Origin: SICU01 sp964408235
Lineage (GTDB): Archaea > Nanobdellota > Nanobdellia > Pacearchaeales > GW2011-AR1
Assembly (NCBI GenBank): GCA_964408235.1
Contig: CAYOYN010000004.1
Span: forward strand, 1 to 57,348
Direction of reading: 5' to 3'
Length of the DNA stretch: 57,348 bases
The notes beneath the pieces were generated by a model, which did not search any database, had not been told where the DNA came from, and was given only the letters and a program-made list of their open reading frames with translations. Below, in pieces: positions 43,727 to 52,553 of this stretch (the stretch's first letter is position 1; each line of letters opens with the position of its first letter). The position numbers were made by a program, and so were the translations under genes.

Positions 43727-44185
43727 ATGCAGGAAATTGAAGAAGATAGATTTGCACCTCTTGAGGCTAGTATGAGAGAAGCTCTTAGACAGGGTAATGC
43801 TAGACTTTATGCGTCTTTATGTGATGAATTGGGAATTCCTTCTGAAGCCAGACAACCTCATTTGTATTCTGAGGGTAAAAGGCCTTTTGGAGGTTACTTG
43901 GGCTCAAATGGATCTCGCTCATTTATCGGTAAAGCAAATTCCGGATTAGATGTTTCTTCTTGTATTTTAAGTGGGGCTGCTATAGACTACCTTAAGTCAT
44001 TAGGGGATAAGGGCATAGATAGAGAAGATTACATGGCTAGATTTCGTCAAATTGTTAGGCTGGGAAGTTCTATTCCAAGTTCATTAAAGCCTATGGTGGG
44101 AGCTAGTGAAGAAGAGTGGAGTAGGTTATACTTTGCTTTAGCTGATAAGGCAAGAAGTTCTAAACCTACATTTCCTGATTTTTAA
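43727..44185 (+). CDS. hypothetical protein, 152 residues
   Basis: Not recognised. Soluble, mainly helical at both ends, with a Gly/Ser-rich centre (EGKRPFGGYLGSNGSRSFIG). No motifs for a known family. It has its own strong promoter and precedes fen by 40 bases. Confidence 0.5.
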   Translation: MQEIEEDRFAPLEASMREALRQGNARLYASLCDELGIPSEARQPHLYSEGKRPFGGYLGSNGSRSFIGKANSGLDVSSCILSGAAIDYLKSLGDKGIDREDYMARFRQIVRLGSSIPSSLKPMVGASEEEWSRLYFALADKARSSKPTFPDF

Positions 44186-44225
44186 TTATCCAAATCCTTA
44201 AATTCTAATTGATTGGTATATTGTT

Positions 44226-45242
44226 ATGGGTTTACAAATAGGGGATTTAGTTAATAGAAAGGAAGTTACTTTCAAGGATTTGAAAGGCAAAACTATTGCT
44301 GTAGATGCTTTTAATGCAATTTATCAATTTTTATCTTCTGTTAGGCAACCTGATGGGACCCCCCTAATGGATTCTAAGGGTAACGTTACTTCGCATTTAT
44401 CCGGGCTATTCTATAGGAACACTGCTTTGCTTTCAGAAGGGCTGAATTTAATTTACGTTTTTGATGGCGAATATCATGTTTTGAAAGGAAAGACTCATGA
44501 AATTAGGCAAGCTGCTAAAGATAAAATGATCGAAAAATACGAAGAAGCAGTCGATGAAGAAGATACTGAAGCAATGGGTAAATATTCTCGTGGTTTTACT
44601 AAGCTAGACACTAAAATGATTGCTGAAAGTAAGGAATTGCTAGAAGCTATGGGTATTGCAGTTGTTCAAGCTCCTGGAGAGGGAGAAATGCAAGCTTCTG
44701 AACTAGTAAAGAACGGGCAAGCTTATGCAGTTGCTTCTCAAGATTACGATGCTTTAGTTGTTGGAGGTACCCGTTTGATTCAGAATTTAACTCTTGCTAG
44801 AAAAAGAAAAACTGCTTCAGGTTTTATTTATATTGCTCCTGAAATGATTGAATTTGAGTCTGTTATTAATCAACTTGGAGTTACTGGAGATCAATTGATT
44901 TGTTTAGCGATACTTGTCGGTACTGATTTTAACCCTGGGGGGGTTAAAGGAATTGGACCTAAGAAGGCACTCGCTTTAGTTAAGCAATTTGTTTATCCTG
45001 TTAAAATTTTTGAGAATGTTATTGAAAGACACGGTGACCTCGGATTTAATTGGATGGAGATATTTGAGATATTTAAGAAACCAAATGTTTCAAAACAAAA
45101 AGTTATTTTTCCTAAATTTAACGAGGATAAAATAAAAGAAATTCTTGTTACAAGACATGAGTTTTCTGCAGAGCGTATTGAAAATCAAATTGCTAAAATT
45201 AGAGAGATTAAGGCTAAGAAAGGACAGACTAGTTTGTTCTAA
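44226..45242 (+). CDS. fen: flap endonuclease 1
   Basis: Cuts 5' flaps in Okazaki fragment processing and repair. 338 residues. The N domain (VDAFNAIYQFL, IYVFDGE) and I domain (APGEGEMQAS, SQDYDALVVG) hold the metal-binding acids. The helix-hairpin-helix is GVKGIGPKKALAL and the C-terminus GQTSLF is a PIP box that binds PCNA. Normal archaeal length. Confidence 0.96.
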   Translation: MGLQIGDLVNRKEVTFKDLKGKTIAVDAFNAIYQFLSSVRQPDGTPLMDSKGNVTSHLSGLFYRNTALLSEGLNLIYVFDGEYHVLKGKTHEIRQAAKDKMIEKYEEAVDEEDTEAMGKYSRGFTKLDTKMIAESKELLEAMGIAVVQAPGEGEMQASELVKNGQAYAVASQDYDALVVGGTRLIQNLTLARKRKTASGFIYIAPEMIEFESVINQLGVTGDQLICLAILVGTDFNPGGVKGIGPKKALALVKQFVYPVKIFENVIERHGDLGFNWMEIFEIFKKPNVSKQKVIFPKFNEDKIKEILVTRHEFSAERIENQIAKIREIKAKKGQTSLF

Positions 45243-45260
45243 CTATCCAGTTACTACAAC

Positions 45261-45275
45261 AGAAAGGTTTAAATA
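45261..45275 (+). promoter_or_regulatory. BRE/TATA promoter
   Basis: AGAAAGGTTTAAATA, about 26 bp before the ATG at 45297. Near-identical to the element at 43692. Confidence 0.65.
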
Positions 45276-45296
45276 ATACTTTTCAGCCTTTTTTTT

Positions 45297-45797
45297 ATGA
45301 GTATTCAACAACCAATTGTAATTAATAAGAAAAGGTATTCTAAGCTAGGGATTGCTTCTCTTGTTGGTTTGCCTGCTATTGCTTTAGGAGCTATTGCTTA
45401 TGCTTATTATCCAAAAAGTTCTAACATGTTTGATGGAGATGTTGGTGGTTGGCAAGTCTCATATTATGAAGGTTCTCAACGTGGAAATATGGTTGCTCTA
45501 AAAGGTGACGTATTAGTAAATTATGAAGATAATGAATCTGCTGAAAAAATTGATTTTAAATCTAGGGCTCCTGAAGCTCTTGCTGCTAAGCTTGAATTTA
45601 TTTCATATACGGATAAGAAAGGCACAGAAAAATTTTACAGGAGAGATCTTGACCCATCTTCTTTTGATTTTGAAGCTAGATCTCAAATATTTGATGCTGC
45701 AGATAGACATTATAATGCAATAAGAGTGCAAATTGTTAAAGATCTCCAGAAAAAGAAGCTTGATAGATTGGAAGAAATAAAAAACAATATCAAATAA
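45297..45797 (+). CDS. membrane-anchored hypothetical protein
   Basis: 166 residues. A short basic N-terminus, one hydrophobic helix (about 14-40, LGIASLVGLPAIALGAIAYA) and a polar domain that would lie outside the cell; the last 40 residues form a charged helix. It is driven by its own promoter. I do not recognise it. Confidence 0.55.
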   Translation: MSIQQPIVINKKRYSKLGIASLVGLPAIALGAIAYAYYPKSSNMFDGDVGGWQVSYYEGSQRGNMVALKGDVLVNYEDNESAEKIDFKSRAPEALAAKLEFISYTDKKGTEKFYRRDLDPSSFDFEARSQIFDAADRHYNAIRVQIVKDLQKKKLDRLEEIKNNIK

Positions 45798-45827
45798 TTA
45801 TTTAAATTGATTTTTCTTGTTTTTTAG

Positions 45828-46508
45828 ATGTATTCAAAGAGGTTTTTATCTTTTATCTTGATATTCTTATTAGTCACTACTTTTGTTTTTGCTCAAGGTC
45901 TAGATAAAACTCAGGAAGATATAGACAAAGCGGCGAAGGATTTAGAAGAAGGTGTCGATAAATTTAGAGATCTTCAAAAACCAGACTCATGGACTTTTAT
46001 TTTTTCCCAATGGAAGGAATTTTTACTTAAGAATAAATTAGTTTCAGGTGTAGATTCTTTTTTTACTAAAATAAATATTGTTTTCCTTGTTCTATTTGGA
46101 ATGAGTTGGGATCTTACTCCTCAGATGTTTTTTGCATTTTTATTCTGGGTTTTCACATTTCTTTCTATTAATAGGTATATGTCTAATTTGAATTCAGGAT
46201 TGATTAGTTGGTTTTATTCTTTGATTTTTATAGTAGTTATGGCTCAAACTAATTTTTTTGAATATTTTGGCAAATGGATGGTTTCAATGATATTCTATAA
46301 AGATTCCATATTATATCAGATTTCTTTCTTTTTTGTTGCGTTAATTTTCATAATTGTTTGGTTTGGTGCGCATTTAGGTTTGGCTAAATATATCGATAAA
46401 CATAAGAAGGATTCTGATGAAAAAAGATTTAAGAGATCTATAAAGAACACAGAGGATACAGTTAATGTTCTTGCTGAAGCTAAAGCTAGAGAGTCTTTAA
46501 AATCCTAA
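45828..46508 (+). CDS. membrane protein, cluster member 1
   Basis: 226 residues. The signal peptide MYSKRFLSFILIFLLVTTFV is cut near FAQ. A charged helix (GLDKTQEDIDKAAKDLEEG) follows, then four or five transmembrane helices (90-190) and a cytosolic Lys/Glu tail. It shares its plan with three neighbours: cleaved leader, outside amphipathic helix, helix bundle, charged tail. Function unknown. The cluster may form one complex. Confidence 0.6.
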   Translation: MYSKRFLSFILIFLLVTTFVFAQGLDKTQEDIDKAAKDLEEGVDKFRDLQKPDSWTFIFSQWKEFLLKNKLVSGVDSFFTKINIVFLVLFGMSWDLTPQMFFAFLFWVFTFLSINRYMSNLNSGLISWFYSLIFIVVMAQTNFFEYFGKWMVSMIFYKDSILYQISFFFVALIFIIVWFGAHLGLAKYIDKHKKDSDEKRFKRSIKNTEDTVNVLAEAKARESLKS

Positions 46509-46510
46509 AA

Positions 46511-47065
46511 TTACTTAATTTTTTTACTTCCTTCTTTTATTATTTCTAAGTTTTCTTTTCTTTTTTCATCTTCAGAATATCTTTTTAGTTTTGAAGTCAA
46601 GCTTGAAATTAATATTATTACTATTACTATAAATAAGATCTGGACTATTAAACTTGCAAATTCCCAATTATCTAGAAATTTGAAAACGTTGCTAATGTCA
46701 GAGCTTATTTGTGAGGAGAATAGCATTCCTCCTGATATTGAAATTAATAGGGTTATTATTATTGAAAAGATTATTTTTTTTATTTCTTCATTTAGAAAAT
46801 CTGGGTTTACTGCACTAATTACTTTTTTTATTGCTATAAAAAATGCTATAAAAAATGCTATTAAGGTTATTGCTTCGGATAAGGGTATTTCATCTTTATT
46901 TATTCCGAAAATAAACTTTATGCTTTTCAGATAATCTTGATCCAGTATCAAGTTTTTTTCAATAATTGAATCTAATTTTGGAGTTAAATCTTTTTTTATC
47001 TCTTGAGAAGATACTGTGTTTATTGTAAGGATTAGTAATACGGTTATAAATAAAAATTTATTCAT
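46511..47065 (-). CDS. membrane protein, cluster member 2 (reverse strand)
   Basis: 184 residues. The signal peptide MNKFLFITVLLILTINTVSS is cut near SSQE. A helical outside segment (KDLTPKLDSIIEKNLILDQD) is followed by three or four transmembrane helices and a charged tail (SEDEKRKENLEIIKEGSKKI). It is convergent with member 1, two bases from its stop. The layout matches members 1, 3 and 4, but there is little sequence likeness by eye. Confidence 0.58.
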   Translation of the reverse strand: MNKFLFITVLLILTINTVSSQEIKKDLTPKLDSIIEKNLILDQDYLKSIKFIFGINKDEIPLSEAITLIAFFIAFFIAIKKVISAVNPDFLNEEIKKIIFSIIITLLISISGGMLFSSQISSDISNVFKFLDNWEFASLIVQILFIVIVIILISSLTSKLKRYSEDEKRKENLEIIKEGSKKIK

Positions 47066-47141
47066 TATTTGATTTATCCATTATTTAATATAAATCTTTG
47101 TTTCGAGAAATGTTTATATACTGCTTTGAATAAATTCAATT

Positions 47142-47969
47142 ATGAAAAAGTTAGGTTTGTTTCTTTTGCTTTCGCTGTTTTTAGTTACTGGCTTTGTTAG
47201 TTCTCAGTCTGCAGATGGACCAATTCAAGGAATTTCTAGTTTGTTCAAGAGCGTTTATGATGGGCTCATTGACCCATTTGCTAAATTTTTACTAGGAGAT
47301 ACTGTTGGAGGTAAACCTGAACTTTTCTTTTCTAAGGTTTTGATATTTTTACTTTTGGCTTTTTTGGTCCACTATGCTGCAAATCAGTTTGAGCCTACTA
47401 GAGGAAATAGGGCAACTATTATTTCAGTTATAGTTTCTGCTTTGGCTGTTCGTGTCCTTACTGCTGAATGGGTTGAGGCTGTTATTCTTCCTTACACCAC
47501 TTTTGGTATTGCGGTTACAGTCATCATTCCTCTTGCTCTTTTCTTTTTCTTTGTTGAGAAAGGCCTTGTAGGTCAACCTGCTTTAAGGAAAATATCTTGG
47601 GTTTTTGCTGCAGTTATTTTTGTAGCTCTTTATTTTTCAAGGTACGATACTCCTTTAGTTGGTAGGAATAACTCATTTTTCTTTAGCCCTGGCCACATAT
47701 ATCTTTATGGTGCTTTGGCCTCTTTGATTTTACTTTTCCTTGATCAGACTATACAAAGATCTTTTTTTAAATCTAGATATTCAAATCTTAATGAAATTAA
47801 TAATATTAAGGTTCTTTCAAAGCTAAGAAGGGAGTATAATGAGACGATGGATAATATGAACTCCGGTGGCATAACTCCTGATGTTGCTAAGGCTATAATT
47901 AAGGAGATACGTAATAAGGCTAGGGCTAATGGAATTTCCGTAGATATTTTTGAGCTTCCAGGTTCTTGA
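47142..47969 (+). CDS. membrane protein, cluster member 3
   Basis: 275 residues. The signal peptide MKKLGLFLLLSLFLVTGFVS is cut near SSQS. A helical segment (GISSLFKSVYDGLIDPFAKF) is followed by about six transmembrane helices, with GHIYLYGALASLILLFLDQT near 185-205. The C-terminal 60 residues form a charged cytosolic helical tail. Member 4 has the parallel phrase EIYLWGALAALIYAFFIDT, so the two are paralogues. Confidence 0.62.
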   Translation: MKKLGLFLLLSLFLVTGFVSSQSADGPIQGISSLFKSVYDGLIDPFAKFLLGDTVGGKPELFFSKVLIFLLLAFLVHYAANQFEPTRGNRATIISVIVSALAVRVLTAEWVEAVILPYTTFGIAVTVIIPLALFFFFVEKGLVGQPALRKISWVFAAVIFVALYFSRYDTPLVGRNNSFFFSPGHIYLYGALASLILLFLDQTIQRSFFKSRYSNLNEINNIKVLSKLRREYNETMDNMNSGGITPDVAKAIIKEIRNKARANGISVDIFELPGS

Positions 47970-48017
47970 TTTTTATTTGCTCAAAAGCTTTATAATACAT
48001 TTAGCGTTAATAATAAT

Positions 48018-48782
48018 ATGAAAAAAGGGATTTTTGCTTTCTTGCTTTTTGCTATTATGCCTTTTGTTAGTGCTCAATTTGGTGGAGGTTTTTGGTATGG
48101 TACTGAACAAGTAGTTAATTCATTAGTTATGAATTTAGAGCCTCTTTTTAGGGCCTTACTAGGCGGAAATGATTGGACTGGATATTTGTTATTTGAGAAG
48201 ACTCTTTTGTTCATTCTTATCTCTATAATTGTAGGAGTCATATTAGGAAACTTGCCTTTCTTCCAAGGATTCAAAAATAAAGGGATATTGAGGTTAGTCG
48301 CAGTTATTATTGGATTATTAGGAGTTAGGAACTTAAATTATATTTGGATAGGAACTATTCTTGTTCAATATCAAGTATTGTTTATCTCTGTTGCTGGATT
48401 TTTGCCTTTCTTAATCTACTGGTATTTTGTGAGTTCTTTGAAGGGTCCAGAAAATTCATGGATTAGAAAAACTGCCTGGATATTTTATGCAGTGATTTAT
48501 TTTGGATTATGGGCTACAACAACTCTTGAGGCTTACACAGAAATATATTTATGGGGAGCTTTGGCTGCTTTAATTTATGCATTCTTTATTGATACTTGGT
48601 TCATGAACTGGTTGAGGGTTAGAGAAATTAAAGTTAGTCAGACAGAGGTAAAATGGGCCTCTATTAACGATTTGAATGAAAAAATAGCTAAGTTTCAGGC
48701 TGCTGCCATGCCAGAACATGCTCGTAAGGCTGCTATTAAGAGGCTCGAAGCTACGAGAGATTCAATAATTAAATCTCTTTGA
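48018..48782 (+). CDS. membrane protein, cluster member 4
   Basis: 254 residues. The signal peptide MKKGIFAFLLFAIMPFVSAQ is followed by a Gly/Phe-rich start (FGGGFWYG), a short helical segment, and about six transmembrane helices (50-210) ending in a cytosolic Arg/Glu helix. It parallels member 3 along most of its length, notably in the WGALAALIYAF helix. Function unknown. Confidence 0.62.
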   Translation: MKKGIFAFLLFAIMPFVSAQFGGGFWYGTEQVVNSLVMNLEPLFRALLGGNDWTGYLLFEKTLLFILISIIVGVILGNLPFFQGFKNKGILRLVAVIIGLLGVRNLNYIWIGTILVQYQVLFISVAGFLPFLIYWYFVSSLKGPENSWIRKTAWIFYAVIYFGLWATTTLEAYTEIYLWGALAALIYAFFIDTWFMNWLRVREIKVSQTEVKWASINDLNEKIAKFQAAAMPEHARKAAIKRLEATRDSIIKSL

Positions 48783-48821
48783 TTTTGATAGGCTTTTATA
48801 CTCCATTTGTTTTATTTTGTT

Positions 48822-49595
48822 ATGAGGATTGGATATGATGTCATGGGGAATATTGCTATTATTAAATTTGATAGGGATTTGAGTGTAAATCATAAAAAGA
48901 AATTTGCTCTTGACTATTTGAATAAACATAAAAGTGTTACAACCGTTCTTGAGAAGGTTGGTAAATTTTCTGGTAGACTTAGAACTTTGAAGACTAAGTG
49001 GCTTGCCGGAGATAAAACCCTAGAAGCACTTTATAGAGAGAATGGATGCGAATTTAGATTAAATGTAGAGACTTGTTATTTTTCTCCTAGGTTAAGTGAA
49101 GAGAGAAAAAATGTTGCATCTTTTGTTAAGAAAGGCGAACGTGTTCTAGTTATGTTTGCTGGAGTTGCGCCTTTTCCTATTGTAATTGCTAAACATTCCA
49201 AAGCTTCTGAAGTATATAGTGTTGAATTAGGCAAAGATTGTAGTAAGTATGCTCTTGAAAACGTTAAACGCAATAAGTTAACTGGACGCGTGCATGTTGT
49301 CCAAGGAGATGTGAGAAGAGTTATTTCTTCTAAAATGGGGACCTTTGATAGGATATTCATGACTAGGCCTAACTTAGAAGATAGCTTTTTGGATGTTGCA
49401 TTTAGAGTTGTAAAATCTGGAAGTTACGTTCATTATTATGGCTTTTATCTTGAAAGCGAGATTGATAAATTAAAGGAATTGATTTTGTCTGAAGCTACTA
49501 AGGCTAAAAAGAAAGTTAAGATATTAAGAATTGTAAAAGCTGGAGATATTGGTTCAAGAAAGTTTAGGTATAGAGCAGATATTAAAGTTATTTGA
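48822..49595 (+). CDS. Trm5-like tRNA (guanine37-N1) methyltransferase family
   Basis: 257 residues. It has the D2 domain and Rossmann domain of Trm5: YDVMGNIAIIKF, VETCYFSPRLSEER, and motif I MFAGVAPFPIVIAK. The N-terminal D1 domain is absent, as in several archaeal relatives. In the place of the Asn-Leu-Pro catalytic motif it reads FMTRPNLEDSFLD, so the Asn is lost. The target base may differ, or the enzyme may have drifted. The ATG at 48822 is used. Confidence 0.75.
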   Translation: MRIGYDVMGNIAIIKFDRDLSVNHKKKFALDYLNKHKSVTTVLEKVGKFSGRLRTLKTKWLAGDKTLEALYRENGCEFRLNVETCYFSPRLSEERKNVASFVKKGERVLVMFAGVAPFPIVIAKHSKASEVYSVELGKDCSKYALENVKRNKLTGRVHVVQGDVRRVISSKMGTFDRIFMTRPNLEDSFLDVAFRVVKSGSYVHYYGFYLESEIDKLKELILSEATKAKKKVKILRIVKAGDIGSRKFRYRADIKVI

Positions 49596-49601
49596 TTAAA
49601 T

Positions 49602-50126
49602 TTAATTTATTGTCGGGTTATATTTATCGCTTGCTTTAGAATCGTATCTTCCAGTTTCCCAATTAAATAATCTTCCCTCTCTAAATATGTTTTCTGCAAA
49701 TTTTACTACTCCTTCTGTTTCTCCGTGAACTCCTATATTTCTAGCTCTCCATTGAGTATTATATGCTTGATCTGTAAAGAATCTTCCACCCATATAACCT
49801 AAATTAAATAATCCTTTTTCTATTAAATCCATGACTCTTGTTCCAGACACTATTTCAAACAGATTTACTCCTGCTCTTCCCATAAGTTGGCCTAAAGCCA
49901 TTAATTTTTCAGTATCTTTCAAATCTTTTCTATCTTGATATTGGTCTTGAAATTCTTGTAAAATATCGCTGTTATGAATTAATAACAAGTCTATGTCTTT
50001 TGGTTCTTGTTTTCCTCTTACAGCAGACCCAAAAATCATTAAATCATCTATTTTCAAAAGATCTCTTTTACTTCTAAGTCTATCTCCAAATTCTTCCGCT
50101 GCGGCTAAAGCATATTCTAATTTCAT
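49602..50126 (-). CDS. nucleotidyltransferase-domain protein
   Basis: 174 residues. The N-terminal fold has the IFGSAVRGKQEPKDIDLLLI motif: Gly-Ser then Asp-x-Asp, the pol-beta type nucleotidyltransferase site. The C-terminal part is not recognised. The ATG at 50126 is used because TATA-like TTTTTAAACC lies 25-30 bp before it; the longer frame to 50207 overlaps the HerA-like gene. Such proteins can act in MNT/HEPN modules, but no HEPN partner is beside it. Confidence 0.7.
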   Translation of the reverse strand: MKLEYALAAAEEFGDRLRSKRDLLKIDDLMIFGSAVRGKQEPKDIDLLLIHNSDILQEFQDQYQDRKDLKDTEKLMALGQLMGRAGVNLFEIVSGTRVMDLIEKGLFNLGYMGGRFFTDQAYNTQWRARNIGVHGETEGVVKFAENIFREGRLFNWETGRYDSKASDKYNPTIN

Positions 50127-50163
50127 ATTGTTACTATTTGGGAGTGGTTTAAAAAGCTTACGG

Positions 50164-51474
50164 TTATATGCTGGATTCGCCTTTGACTGCACTTGGGCTT
50201 TCTCCACCGTGCCAAGTTAGTCTTGGCCTCATTCTCATAGGGTATATTCTTTCTGAATTATCATCTAAGATTATGGCGGAACCTTTACTTGATGGAAGTT
50301 TGTCCATTGTAGACTTTATGCTTTCTAGAAGATAGGATTGCATTATTTGGTTTAGGGCTTCAATGTCTGGTTTTGATGTTACTCTGTGGGATATTACAAT
50401 ATCTGATTGAGTCATTACATCATTATGTATTTGACCCGGTTGCTGGGTTGCTAGTACTAATGAAATTCCTGGTTGACGACCTTCTCTTAATATTTGTACT
50501 AGTGAATCTGTTGCAGGGGTTTTTTCATTCTTTTTTAGGAATTCATGGGCTTCATCAATAAAAAGCCAAATAAGTGGGTTTTCACGTGTAGGGTTGTATG
50601 ATGCATAGTCTATTCCGTGTTGAATAGACTGAATTTCTTCTTTTTTTCTTGCATTAATTCTTTCTTGAAATAATTTTTTACTTACTAATCCGATTACTAG
50701 GCCCCTAACATTAAATGATCCAATTGAAGAATAAACAGAAAGATCAATTATTGTTGTTTTTCCAGCATTAACTAAATCTGTAATTTCTGTACCTTCATTG
50801 TTTTTAGAAAATATTCCCCAACTTTCTGCTGCTTGAAATAAGGAGGACGCAATATTCTTTGTTTCTTGACTTACGTTATGTGAATGATTAATTTGTTTTA
50901 TTATGTCTTGAATGGTGAAATTGTCTTCTTTTTCTTTTAATCCTGCTATTGTATTTGTGATTAATACTCCTTCTTGAGAGGTCATTGCAAGGTTGAAAGT
51001 AATTATCCAGTCTTCGCTATCTAACTCGCTGGCTTTTAGGGCAAAAGCTTCATCTACCGGAATTCCTTTTTCTTTGTATTCTTCCATTTTTCCAATTGGC
51101 GCAAATACTTTGATTGGAGATTCTTTTGCTTCCAAATTCCATTCTGCTAGAATCTCTTTATCTTTTTCATTTTTGAATTTCATTGTCCAGAATATACCCA
51201 TCGTGTCAAATATTATTGGTGCTATGTTGCGTGCTAATTCTTGAGGAAGATTTGCTATTTCTTCAGTTATTACCCCTAAAGTGTATGATTTTCCGCTTCC
51301 TCTTTTTCCAGCAACTAGGATTACATGGGAACGGGCTACATCTAAGTAAATATTATTTGACATGGAGGTGTAATTTCCCATTGTGACATAACCTTTGCCT
51401 ACATGGATTAAGCCATTTTTACCAAACTTCTTTTTATCTGAGTTATCTCTACCTAAGATTATATCATATGACAT
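50164..51474 (-). CDS. herA: HerA/FtsK-type ATPase (DUF87)
   Basis: 436 residues. Walker A GKRGSGKS (56-63), Walker B LIWLFIDEAHEF and the VLATQQPGQIHNDVMTQSD segment with a sensor Gln define the HerA clade of DNA translocases. In archaea HerA works with NurA in break resection; no nurA is in the window. So the name is by family and the job is not certain. Confidence 0.8.
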   Translation of the reverse strand: MSYDIILGRDNSDKKKFGKNGLIHVGKGYVTMGNYTSMSNNIYLDVARSHVILVAGKRGSGKSYTLGVITEEIANLPQELARNIAPIIFDTMGIFWTMKFKNEKDKEILAEWNLEAKESPIKVFAPIGKMEEYKEKGIPVDEAFALKASELDSEDWIITFNLAMTSQEGVLITNTIAGLKEKEDNFTIQDIIKQINHSHNVSQETKNIASSLFQAAESWGIFSKNNEGTEITDLVNAGKTTIIDLSVYSSIGSFNVRGLVIGLVSKKLFQERINARKKEEIQSIQHGIDYASYNPTRENPLIWLFIDEAHEFLKKNEKTPATDSLVQILREGRQPGISLVLATQQPGQIHNDVMTQSDIVISHRVTSKPDIEALNQIMQSYLLESIKSTMDKLPSSKGSAIILDDNSERIYPMRMRPRLTWHGGESPSAVKGESSI

Positions 51475-51550
51475 AAAAGGTTACTAATTTCCTTGATTAA
51501 ATAGGTTGTGTTTTACATAGCCTTAAATAGGGTTAATTTTGAGACATTTT

Positions 51551-51925
51551 ATGAGTTTAGAAGATTTAACAGATGAACAGGCAAGATATAAGGCTAGTTT
51601 TTTAGCAGGGCTTAGTGGAGCTGTTGTTGGTGTTTTAGGAGAATCTGCTCAAGCTTTATCAAATTCAAATAACTTTATTACAAATCATCTAAGCGATTTA
51701 GCCGGAGTTTTTGCAGCTAGTTCTTTAAGCCACTATCTAACCCCTAATAAAAAGTATGGTCTTGCTCTTAGCATGGTTCCTCCAGTTTTATGTACCCTTC
51801 ATGAGTATTTTCCATTTACCCCTGAGAATGTTATGGATAATATGGACACAGTTATGTATTGGTCGGGCTGGGCTGCTTCTAGTCTTGCTTTAAGGTTTTT
51901 TGGAAGATCTCCTAAATTTTTATAA
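51551..51925 (+). CDS. hypothetical membrane protein, 124 residues
   Basis: Not recognised. Small, with hydrophobic stretches at about 16-35, 48-60 and 68-85, so probably three or four helices in the membrane. It overlaps no other real gene; superoxide dismutase starts 23 bases after its stop. The ATG at 51551 is used (MSLEDLTDEQ). Confidence 0.5.
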   Translation: MSLEDLTDEQARYKASFLAGLSGAVVGVLGESAQALSNSNNFITNHLSDLAGVFAASSLSHYLTPNKKYGLALSMVPPVLCTLHEYFPFTPENVMDNMDTVMYWSGWAASSLALRFFGRSPKFL

Positions 51926-51947
51926 AGAGCATTTACTCGCTTTATTT

Positions 51948-52553
51948 ATGGATAAACACGTCTTGCCAAAATTGCCTTATTCTTACGATGCATTAGAGCC
52001 TTATATGGATGCAAAAACTGTTGAGATACATTATTCTAAACATCATCAAACTTATTGTGATAAGTTAAATTTGGCTTTGGAGAAACACCCTTCTTTATTT
52101 GATAAGAAAGTTGAAGAATTATTGGTTAATTTGGATAAAGTACCTAAAGATATTCAAACACAGGTTCGTAACTTTGGGGGCGGTTTTGTAAATCATAATG
52201 TGTTTTGGGAATGTATGTCTCCACATAGTAAATCTTCTCCTAAGGGTAAAATTATTGAAAAGATAAACAAGGATTTTGGGAGCTTTGACGAATTTAGGAA
52301 GCAATTTACTCAACATGCTACAACGCTATTTGGATCCGGTTATACATGGCTTGTATTATCTAATGGTAAACTAGAGATAATTAATACAAAAGATCAAGAT
52401 AGTCCTTTAACTTTAGGAAAGAAACCTTTGCTCGTTATTGATGTTTGGGAGCACGCTTACTACTTGAAGTATCAGAACAGAAGAGCTGAATTTATTGAAG
52501 CTTGGTGGAATATTGTTAATTGGAAAAAAGTTGAAGAGAATTTTACTTCTTGA
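51948..52553 (+). CDS. sod: superoxide dismutase (Fe/Mn family)
   Basis: Converts superoxide to oxygen and peroxide. 201 residues. The first ligand His 28 is in EIHYSKHHQTY, the second His lies in NHNVFWECMSPH, and DVWEHAYY holds the Asp and His ligands. GSGYTWLVL is the substrate gate region. The ATG at 51948 is used because residues before it match nothing. The stop overlaps the rfcL end by eleven bases. Metal choice cannot be told from this reading. Confidence 0.95.
   Translation: MDKHVLPKLPYSYDALEPYMDAKTVEIHYSKHHQTYCDKLNLALEKHPSLFDKKVEELLVNLDKVPKDIQTQVRNFGGGFVNHNVFWECMSPHSKSSPKGKIIEKINKDFGSFDEFRKQFTQHATTLFGSGYTWLVLSNGKLEIINTKDQDSPLTLGKKPLLVIDVWEHAYYLKYQNRRAEFIEAWWNIVNWKKVEENFTS

Noticed and set aside
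49602..50126. Toxin-antitoxin (MNT/HEPN) pair
   Set aside because: Only the nucleotidyltransferase is present; the neighbour is a HerA-type ATPase and has no HEPN motif.
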